Source: an uncultured Collinsella sp.
GTDB taxonomy: Bacteria; Actinomycetota; Coriobacteriia; Coriobacteriales; Coriobacteriaceae
Direction of reading: 5' to 3'
Assembly (NCBI GenBank): GCA_900541055.1
Contig: UQHZ01000002.1
Coordinates: forward strand, 96,610 to 160,609
DNA length: 64,000 nt
Notes under the pieces: model-generated
Told to the model about the DNA's origin: nothing
What the model saw: only the letters and a program-made list of their open reading frames with translations
Database searches by the model: none
Shown here: in pieces, positions 52,256-59,187 of the stretch
How positions within the stretch are numbered: the first letter of the stretch is position 1
Layout: each line of letters begins with the position of its first letter
Made by a program: the position numbers and the translations under genes

Positions 52256-52377
52256 GTGGTTGCTTTCTCTCGCCGTTTGTCCGCCAACTATTATGGCGTA
52301 GCAGCGGCGCGGGGTGCCAGCGCGCGAGAAAATGCAGGAAATGGGCGTTCTGCCCAGCCGTTTGGTGCAGTTGCCAG

Positions 52378-52500
52378 CTAAGTGAGTAGACTTTTTGCAA
52401 TATCGCGAGCACATGGCTTTTGCGCAAGAGCTCTACCTGCGGTTTTAGTTTTCGTTATGCGGGTTGTGCTTGGCTATTGCAAAAAAGTCTACTCACTTAG
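52378..52500. repeat. 123-bp hairpin repeat, copy 3
   Basis: CTAAGTGAGTAGACTTTT at 52378-52395 and AAAAGTCTACTCACTTAG ending at 52500. The arms continue as TTGCAATA/TATTGCAA and GAGCACA/TGTGCTT. The core CTCTACCTGCGGTTTT is conserved. It sits between the helicase start and the trmB stop. Confidence 0.85.
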
Positions 52501-52565
52501 GTTTGAGGGTCGTTCGCTGACGCCTATTTTCACTTGTTTGCCGACGCCGCGACCATCAGAAGCCC

Positions 52566-53405
52566 CTAGGACTCCTGCGGCAGGCGCTTCTTGCCTTTGC
52601 GGGCGCGGTTTCTAAAGTTCTCGACGGCCTCTTCCATGCCCAGAGGTACATAGGTGAGCGCATCGAGGTTTTCGGGCAGGTAGCAGGCAAGGCTTTGCTC
52701 CTGCGCGCGGCCCGCCGCGAGCTGTTCATCGCTGGGCTGCGCTCCAGGTGTGGCGCGAATGCCATAGACGGCGGCACCCATCTCGCGCGTGCGGCGCTCG
52801 TACTCGGTCTCGGGATGCTCGGGATGGTCGCGGCGTACGTCGTCACTTACCCAAAGCGTGTCGTAGCCGGCCGCGGCAAACTGTCCCAGGGCGTAATCGC
52901 GCAATGGTTTGCTGTCGGTGCGCAGCGTGACGGTGGCGTTGGCTGCAAAGAGCGGGCGGTAGAGCATCAAATGGTCGACATGGACGAGTCGTTTTTTGGC
53001 GTACTTGGCCTTGGGCTGCGGCGTGGGAAAGTTGATGGTGATGGCATCGAGCTCGCCTGCGGCAAATAGCTGTGGCAGCGATGCGGCGCCTCGGGGCAGG
53101 ACGAGTGCGTTGGATAGCTCCTGCTCGCAGATTTTCTGCGCGGCATAGGCAATGCAGATGGGCTCCTGGTCCATGCCGATAAAGAGGGTGTTTGGCTCGT
53201 GGCCCGCGCGCTCTACAAGGTACGTTCCCTTGCCACAGCCAAGATCCAGGTGAAGGTGTTCGAAGGGCTTGCTGCCAGCTGGCGCACAAGCCTCGCGCCA
53301 ATCTCCGGCATAAGCCTCGGGGTTCGTCTCGATCGCATCGGCGTAGCGCTCCAGGCGCTCCTCGAGCACAAAGTTCTTAGGCGTGCGAACGTGGACGGCT
53401 CCCAT
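52566..53405 (-). CDS. trmB: tRNA (guanine-N7-)-methyltransferase
   Basis: 279 residues with AAGGAG before the ATG. TrmB makes m7G46 in tRNA variable loops. LHLDLGCGKGTYLVERA is the SAM-binding motif. INFPTPQPKAKYAKKRLVHV corresponds to the conserved NFPDPWPKxRHxKRR block. RRTREMGAAVYG matches the TxYE-R-E end motif. The N-terminus is longer than usual by 20-30 residues. No partner gene overlaps. Confidence 0.92.
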   Translation of the reverse strand: MGAVHVRTPKNFVLEERLERYADAIETNPEAYAGDWREACAPAGSKPFEHLHLDLGCGKGTYLVERAGHEPNTLFIGMDQEPICIAYAAQKICEQELSNALVLPRGAASLPQLFAAGELDAITINFPTPQPKAKYAKKRLVHVDHLMLYRPLFAANATVTLRTDSKPLRDYALGQFAAAGYDTLWVSDDVRRDHPEHPETEYERRTREMGAAVYGIRATPGAQPSDEQLAAGRAQEQSLACYLPENLDALTYVPLGMEEAVENFRNRARKGKKRLPQES

Positions 53406-53522
53406 GAGGCTCCTTGGTCATAAATGCGAAACGCATGGCCGCGCGTTCCGTCAATGGGTTGAAAAGGGCGGGCATAGATTGCCCGAAAGATGTGGTGCGG
53501 CTCGGCGGCGAGTCGTCGGTGC

Positions 53523-54395
53523 CTACAGGCGCTTGAGAATCACATAGCGGTTGAGCTCGCCGCTACGACCGTCGGCATGGAAGCGCTCAAGCTCGCGCAC
53601 GGGGACCTCGCCGCTCTTGTAGAACGTACGGACGCCGCGCACCAGGTCGGTGATCTGCTGATCGTCAAAGTGATGGCAATAGCGGTAGGCGTGGCGGTCG
53701 TTTTGCCAGCCAATGAGGTGGTCGCCGGCTTCAAACTGCGCGGAATCGTAACCCTCAAACGGCGGGGTGAGCTCGGCGCGGGCCTCGGCACGAACGGCCT
53801 TGCGCGCCATGCGTTCGTCGTTCATAAACTCCCAAAAGCTGATGGCGATGATGCCGCCTGGGCGCGTCTGGCGCACCAGAGCGTCGAGCACGCGTACGCG
53901 ATACTCGCACGACGGCACGTGGTGCATAAAGCCAAAGCAGACCGAGATGTCGGCGAGCGGGGCGTCGAAAAGCACGTCGGGCGTCTCGGCGGGGTTGAGC
54001 TTCATAAGGGCGTCGAGCACATCGAGTTCCTGGAAGTGCAGGTTGGGAATGCGCAGGGCGTGACCGCGTGCATCGATGGCCAGGTCTTGGCACGAGTCGA
54101 CGCCATAGAACTCAAACGGGCAGCTGGCATCTGCCGAGGGGTTTGCGCCGTCGACGCCCTTGGCGGCAAGTGCGCCGCCGGCGGCAAAGTTTTCGAATCG
54201 CATATTGCCGCAGGCGAGATCGAAGACGCGGACGGGATGCTCGATTGTGGCGACGTCGAGCTGCTCGAGCGCGATGTCCATGGTGCGCACCCAGCCGGGC
54301 CACGGGGCCTGGCGCGTATCGGAGAAGGAGGCGGAGTGCTCGCGATAGAACGTGTTGTTGAGCTGGATGAGCGATGAGGCGAAATCGCGGTTCAC
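53523..54395 (-). CDS. Trm9/ALKBH8-like SAM methyltransferase
   Basis: 290 residues from a GTG at 54395 with GGAGGGAG upstream; a frame to 54443 has no site. Near the N-terminus, NNTFYREHSASFSDTRQAPW then PGW matches the FSxTRxxPWP signature of Trm9/ALKBH8 tRNA wobble-uridine methyltransferases. VFDLACGN is the SAM motif. CFGFMHHVPSCEYRVRVLDA and GGIIAISFWEF align with the Trm9 catalytic core, and AYRYCHHFDDQQITDLVRG with its C-terminal YRYYHxF block. Trm9 methylates cm5U34 to mcm5U34 after Elongator. An Elp3 gene lies at 56374. Function in tRNA is inferred. Confidence 0.78.
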   Translation of the reverse strand: MNRDFASSLIQLNNTFYREHSASFSDTRQAPWPGWVRTMDIALEQLDVATIEHPVRVFDLACGNMRFENFAAGGALAAKGVDGANPSADASCPFEFYGVDSCQDLAIDARGHALRIPNLHFQELDVLDALMKLNPAETPDVLFDAPLADISVCFGFMHHVPSCEYRVRVLDALVRQTRPGGIIAISFWEFMNDERMARKAVRAEARAELTPPFEGYDSAQFEAGDHLIGWQNDRHAYRYCHHFDDQQITDLVRGVRTFYKSGEVPVRELERFHADGRSGELNRYVILKRL

Positions 54396-54662
54396 GGCGC
54401 GGAACTCCCTCCGTTGGCGGTGCGGAATAAACGGTACGACCATACTACCGTTAACGCAGCAACGGGGACAACCAAGCTACGGGTCATTGCTTTGTTTGGA
54501 CACATTTCCGCAGCTCATATGTGCCCGCAACCGCTGGTTGTCAAAAATCTCACTAGAATAGGTGGCATGCTTTTGGCGGTGGCGGATAGATTTTTAACTG
54601 TGCAAGGCGCCTTAAGAACAAAAACGGTCCGGCGGCACGGCTGGCATCACATAGGAGGAACC

Positions 54663-55379
54663 ATGAATGTAGAAACTGCGCAGCGGCTCGCCGACCTTCG
54701 CCGCAGCAAAGGCTTTAGCCAAGAAGGGCTGGCGCGAAAGTTGGGGCTGTCGCGCCAGGCGGTCAGCAAATGGGAGCGCGCGGAGAGCTCGCCCGATACC
54801 GAGAACCTGATCTCGCTTGCCAAGCTCTATGGCGTGAGCCTGGACGAGCTGCTCAATCCGAGCGATGAGATCGAGGACGATATCGAGTTTGAGAACGAGG
54901 ACCGCGCCCGTCAGCGCGAGGCCGAGGCAGCAGAGCGCGCTCGCACCCATGAGGCGGCGGCGCGCGCTACCGAGGCGGCAACGCAGGCGAGTGATGCCGC
55001 CGCCAAGGCGGCGCAAGCGGCAAGCTGGAGTGCGCAGGCCGCCAATGCCGCTACGGCGCAGGCGACGAGTGGCGGCGCAGTTGGCTCGACTCCGGTGAAG
55101 GGCCCGTTCCAGTCGTTCCCGTATTGGGCCGTGTGCTGGCTGCTGTTCTTTTTGCTGATGTTCCCGTTTGGTGCCGGCCCCTTTGCCGCGCTGATCTTCT
55201 TCACGATTCCCATCTATCACTGGGTGGCGCGTGCGCTCGATGGTGATTGGGCGCGTGGAGATATTCAGGTTGGTCCGGCGCCGGTGGCGGCTAGGGCTCA
55301 GAATACTTCCGCTTCAGTTGATACTGACGTGGCTACCGCGACCACCGCTGAGCCGATCGCCAAAGAGGGTGATGAATGA
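54663..55379 (+). CDS. XRE-family HTH protein with membrane segment
   Basis: 238 residues from ATG 54663 with TAGGAGGAACC upstream. Residues 1-65 are a Cro/CI-type HTH: LADLRRSKGFSQEGLARKLG, then LSRQAVSKWERAESSPDTE. An acidic then Ala-rich coiled segment (75-145) follows, then two hydrophobic spans (FPYWAVCWLLFFLLMFPFG, GPFAALIFFTIPIYHW) and a Thr/Ala tail. A membrane-tethered regulator is suggested. It overlaps the next gene by four bases (ATGA), so the pair is translationally coupled, a common arrangement for HTH plus DUF4097 sensors. Confidence 0.87.
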   Translation: MNVETAQRLADLRRSKGFSQEGLARKLGLSRQAVSKWERAESSPDTENLISLAKLYGVSLDELLNPSDEIEDDIEFENEDRARQREAEAAERARTHEAAARATEAATQASDAAAKAAQAASWSAQAANAATAQATSGGAVGSTPVKGPFQSFPYWAVCWLLFFLLMFPFGAGPFAALIFFTIPIYHWVARALDGDWARGDIQVGPAPVAARAQNTSASVDTDVATATTAEPIAKEGDE

Positions 55380-56275
55380 TGAAGCTTTCGCATGAATCCA
55401 AGGTACGCTTGGGCGTTGGCATCGGAGCGTTTGTGCTCATCATCGGGCTTGTATTTGGTGCCTCGCGGCTATTGGCTCATTCCAATATGGTGCGAACGAC
55501 CGCTATTCTATCCGGCGCTTTGTCTGATTTTGACGATATGTTTGACGACGATGATCTCTTGGATAGCGGTAAATATTCCGCTCGGCCTCAGCAGCTTTCG
55601 TGTACGACCTTTGATGCTGATGAGTTTCGCTACCTCGATTTCGATATCGATGCGGCTACGGTGGACGTCAAGGTTGTTGATGGCAACAAGGCTCGCGTTA
55701 TCGAGCGGGGACGCGTTGCCAATGGTATGGATGCCTTCAAGGCCGCGACGCAGAACATCGCATCCGTCGAGGACTCGACGCTCAAGGTTTCTCAGTTTGG
55801 AAGTGATGACGGTAAGGCAATTGACCGCTCGGTTACGGTTGAGCTGCCGCGCCGTGTTGCCGAACATCTGAAGGGAGTCAACGCGCACGTGGGCTCGGGT
55901 GATCTGCAGATTGCCGATGTCACCTGTGATGGTTTCGACCTTTTCCTGGGTGCGGGAGATGTAGAGTTTGCGGGCAGCGTGACTGATGCGCTTAGTGCAG
56001 AGGTCGGGTCGGGCGATGTAACGTTCGAGCTCTACCAGGCCCCCGCGAAGTCGATGGACGTAAGCGTGGACTCGGGCGATGTGGAGATGACGGTTCCGAA
56101 CTCTACGGGCTTTAAGGCGAGCCTCACCGTGGGCAGCGGTGACTTCGAGAGCGATTTCCTTCCGCTTGGCTACGATGGCGAGACCATATTGAATCTTGAA
56201 TTCGACAACGGCGATAAGTCTGCTACGTATCGTTTCGAGGTCGGTTCGGGCGACATGTCGTTTGATTCAGAGTGA
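55376..56275 (+). CDS. DUF4097-type beta-strand repeat protein, membrane anchored
   Basis: 299 residues. One N-terminal membrane span (VGIGAFVLIIGLVFGASRL) and no other. The rest is a beta-rich repeat with recurring GSGD units: VGSGDLQIADVTC, LGAGDVEFAGSV, VGSGDVTFELYQ, VDSGDVEMTVPN, VGSGDFESDF, VGSGDMSFDSE. These match DUF4097/putative adhesin repeats found next to anti-sigma-like or HTH regulators. The domain probably lies outside the membrane and may sense envelope state for the coupled HTH protein. That role is inference. Confidence 0.85.
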   Translation: MMKLSHESKVRLGVGIGAFVLIIGLVFGASRLLAHSNMVRTTAILSGALSDFDDMFDDDDLLDSGKYSARPQQLSCTTFDADEFRYLDFDIDAATVDVKVVDGNKARVIERGRVANGMDAFKAATQNIASVEDSTLKVSQFGSDDGKAIDRSVTVELPRRVAEHLKGVNAHVGSGDLQIADVTCDGFDLFLGAGDVEFAGSVTDALSAEVGSGDVTFELYQAPAKSMDVSVDSGDVEMTVPNSTGFKASLTVGSGDFESDFLPLGYDGETILNLEFDNGDKSATYRFEVGSGDMSFDSE

Positions 56276-56321
56276 CGGGCGGTTATCGAAGACTTATACA
56301 CCATAGCTGCGCTCTTTGATG

Positions 56322-56358
56322 AAGGCGCCGGAGCCGTGACGGGCTCCGGCGCCTTTGC
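56322..56358 (+). terminator. intrinsic terminator
   Basis: AAGGCGCCGGAGCC (56322-56335) pairs with GGCTCCGGCGCCTT (56342-56355), followed by TGCCTTT. It lies just before the elp3 start. Confidence 0.85.
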
Positions 56359-56373
56359 CTTTACAATGGGGTC

Positions 56374-58281
56374 ATGGAACAGATTATCTTGAACATACTC
56401 GAGGCTCTGCGTCGCGGCGAGACCGTGGACGACAAGGCGCTCGTCAAACTGATACATGCCGAGGCGCGCCGTGAGGGTGCCGACAAACGCGATTTGGCCA
56501 AGCGCCGTCTGCTGCCGTTCTACCAGCGGGTAAAACGTGAGGAGCCGGCTCGTTGGGCTGGGTGGAATGTCGATGCCGAGCTGGAACGTCGACTGCTGCA
56601 GGTGCTGCGTATGAAGCCTCGTCGCACGGCCTCGGGCGTGGCGACCATTACCGTCATCACCAAGCCCTGGCCGTGCTCGGGCGATTGCCTGTTTTGCCCC
56701 AACGATCTGCGCATGCCTAAAAGCTATCTGCATGCCGAGCCGGCGTGCGCCCGTGCGGAGCAAAACTGCTTCGACCCGTATCTGCAGGTGAGCGCTCGTC
56801 TGACCGCGCTTTCGCAGATGGGGCATGCGACCGACAAGATAGAGCTCATCGTGCTCGGTGGCACCTGGAGCGACTATCCGCAAGGGTATCAGACGTGGTT
56901 TATGTCGGAACTTTTCCGTGCGCTCAATGACGATGCCGTCGCCGGCGTGGCGGCCAACCCCATGCTGGTGCGTCCGGGCATCAGCCGTGCCGAGGCGGGG
57001 CGCCTGCTCGATGACGCTCCCGCCGATGCCCTGCCGCCGGTGGTAACAGAGCGCCGCGAGCGCTATCGGGCTGCCGGCATTGCGATAGACGAGGCTGAGC
57101 TTGCTGCCGGCGTTGCCGACGAGCAGGAGCGTGTGGATGCCGCCGTGGGCGGCTATAACCGCGCGGTGCGTCGTCTGTACGGCCCTGGTACGCCGTGGGG
57201 CGAGGTTGCCGAGCGGCAGACGGCAACGATGGAGGAGCTTGAGCGTCAGCAGCGCATCAACGAGACGGCGAAGCATCGCGTGGTGGGGCTCGTTATCGAG
57301 ACGCGCCCCGATGCCGTAACGCCGCAGGCTCTTACGCTCATCCGCCGCCTGGGCTGTACCAAGATCCAGATGGGTATTCAGAGTCTCGACCAACATTTGC
57401 TCGATATCAACGAGCGTCGCATTTCGGTGGCTCAGATCGAGCGGGCGTTTTCGCTTGCGCGCCTGTTTGGCTTTAAGATCCACGCGCACTTTATGCTCAA
57501 CCTGCTGGGCGCCACGCCGGAGGGGGACAAGCGCGACTACGCGCGCTTTATGACCGAGGGGGCCTTTATGCCCGACGAGGTCAAGGTCTATCCGTGTGCA
57601 CTCATCGAGGGCTCGCGTCTAGTGGGCTGCTACGAGCGCGGCGAGTGGCGTCCCTATACCGAGGAAGAGCTGCTCGATGTGCTGGCCGACGACATCGTGG
57701 TGACGCCGGCGTTCTGTCGCATCAGCCGTATGATTCGTGACTTTAGCTCCGACGACATTATGGTGGGCAACAAGAAGCCCAACCTGCGCCAGCTCGTTGA
57801 GAACCGCTTGGCGGCTCGTGGAGAAGGCGCGGTGGTGCGCGAGATTCGCTATCGCGAGATCAGCACGGCGGGCGCCGACTTGGATGAGCTGACCCTTGAC
57901 GAGGAGGTGGCGTACGAGACGCCGGTGACGCACGAGCGCTTTTTGCAGTGGGTGACGCCGCAGGGCAAGATCGCGGGCTTTTTGCGGTTGTCGCTGCCCG
58001 ACCATTCGTTTGTTGCCGCGCATGCGGACGAGTTGCCGACGACGCCGGACGAGGCGATGATTCGCGAGGTGCACGTGTATGGCATGGCGGCACGCGTGGG
58101 CGACCAGGGCCAGGCGGCGCAGCATCACGGGTTGGGGCGTTTGCTCGTAGAGCGTGCGTGCGAGATTGCCCGGGATGCGGGTTATACGCGCATCAACGTG
58201 ATCAGCGCGATTGGTACGCGCGAGTACTATCGCCATTTGGGTTTTTACGATCATGGATTCTATCTGCAAAAGGAGCTCTAG
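56374..58281 (+). CDS. elp3: Elp3, tRNA wobble-uridine carboxymethyl-modifying radical SAM/acetyltransferase
   Basis: 635 residues. The radical SAM core has the cluster motif PWPCSGDCLFCPND (Cx3Cx2C) and TKIQMGIQSLDQHLLD, with AHFMLNLLGATPEGD, typical of Elp3. The C-terminal 150 residues form a GNAT acetyltransferase (GRLLVERACEIARDAGYTRI, then EYYRHLGF). Elp3 is the catalytic subunit of eukaryotic Elongator and forms cm5U34 in tRNA from acetyl-CoA and SAM. Stand-alone homologues occur in archaea and a minority of bacteria. A Trm9-like gene lies two genes away. The spermidine-synthase-fold gene starts at the very next base. Confidence 0.9.
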   Translation: MEQIILNILEALRRGETVDDKALVKLIHAEARREGADKRDLAKRRLLPFYQRVKREEPARWAGWNVDAELERRLLQVLRMKPRRTASGVATITVITKPWPCSGDCLFCPNDLRMPKSYLHAEPACARAEQNCFDPYLQVSARLTALSQMGHATDKIELIVLGGTWSDYPQGYQTWFMSELFRALNDDAVAGVAANPMLVRPGISRAEAGRLLDDAPADALPPVVTERRERYRAAGIAIDEAELAAGVADEQERVDAAVGGYNRAVRRLYGPGTPWGEVAERQTATMEELERQQRINETAKHRVVGLVIETRPDAVTPQALTLIRRLGCTKIQMGIQSLDQHLLDINERRISVAQIERAFSLARLFGFKIHAHFMLNLLGATPEGDKRDYARFMTEGAFMPDEVKVYPCALIEGSRLVGCYERGEWRPYTEEELLDVLADDIVVTPAFCRISRMIRDFSSDDIMVGNKKPNLRQLVENRLAARGEGAVVREIRYREISTAGADLDELTLDEEVAYETPVTHERFLQWVTPQGKIAGFLRLSLPDHSFVAAHADELPTTPDEAMIREVHVYGMAARVGDQGQAAQHHGLGRLLVERACEIARDAGYTRINVISAIGTREYYRHLGFYDHGFYLQKEL

Positions 58282-59160
58282 ATGAACAAGCCGAGTGTTT
58301 CTGCTGGCGTCGTTGCCGGCGTTGCCCTGGGAGCCGCGGCACTTGGTGCGGCCGCCGTCGCTGTTCGTGCTGCCTGTCTGCAGGTTGCGCGAACCCGCAA
58401 TGGGTTGGCGCGTGTGAAGCGCGTGCACGATGGGGACGGCGATGAGATTCGCGTGTTGGTGCAAGGCGGCGTCTACCAAAGCGCAAGCTACGTTGGTGAG
58501 CGTTGGGCGGAGCCCGTCTTTGCGTACTATCGTGCGTTTGACGACGTGTTTGAGTCCGAGGATGCGATGCGCGATGCTTATGGTCTCGGCATCAACCGCA
58601 TGCTTGTGCTGGGTGGCGGCGGGTTTGCCTATCCCAAGTTCGCGCTGATGTCGCACGAGGGCTTGCGCATGGACGTCATCGAGTATGACGGAGAGATTAC
58701 GCGCCTGGCGCGCCGCTGGTTCTACCTAGACGAGCTGGAGCGCGCGGCGGGCGATCGCCTGCGGGTGATAACCGCTGAGGCTCGCTCGTATCTGGGTGTG
58801 ACGAGCGTGGGCCATCGTCGCTACGACGTGGTCGTGAGCGATTGCTTTGGCGGTGCCGAGCCCGTGCGCGAGCTGGCGACCGTTGAGGCGTTGCGTCTAG
58901 TGCGGGGCAGCCTCAACCCCGGCGGCATCTACATTGCCAATATCGTGAGCGCAAACGAGGGGAGCGATGTGACGTTCCTGCGCGATTGCGTTGCCACGGC
59001 ACTCGAGGTGTTCGCTCGCGCCTGGGTGGTGCCTTGTGGCGATACGGAGTTCGGCGGCGAGGAGAATTATCTGCTCATCGCCAGCGACGGCGACTACGCC
59101 TTTGCCGAAGCTGTGCCCTTCGACACCGACTTCCTCGGTACCGTCCTTCACGACAAGTAA
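58282..59160 (+). CDS. spermidine synthase-fold SAM protein
   Basis: 292 residues starting at the base after the elp3 stop (TAGATG). An N-terminal hydrophobic segment (GVVAGVALGAAALGAAAVAV) suggests membrane attachment. The core matches polyamine synthase folds: RMLVLGGGGFAYPKFAL, VIEYDGEITRLARRWF, YDVVVSDCFGGAEPVREL and NIVSANEGSDVTFL. It lacks a certain catalytic aspartate pair in the usual D-A-F-N form, so a different transfer reaction is possible. It is co-transcribed with elp3, but its link to tRNA modification is unknown. Confidence 0.72.
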   Translation: MNKPSVSAGVVAGVALGAAALGAAAVAVRAACLQVARTRNGLARVKRVHDGDGDEIRVLVQGGVYQSASYVGERWAEPVFAYYRAFDDVFESEDAMRDAYGLGINRMLVLGGGGFAYPKFALMSHEGLRMDVIEYDGEITRLARRWFYLDELERAAGDRLRVITAEARSYLGVTSVGHRRYDVVVSDCFGGAEPVRELATVEALRLVRGSLNPGGIYIANIVSANEGSDVTFLRDCVATALEVFARAWVVPCGDTEFGGEENYLLIASDGDYAFAEAVPFDTDFLGTVLHDK

Positions 59161-59187
59161 GTCTTCCCGTCCCAAAAAAGACTGGTC

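Noticed and set aside
56170..57489. 439-codon minus-strand frame opposite elp3
   Set aside because: Antisense to conserved Elp3 blocks and lacking any recognisable domain.
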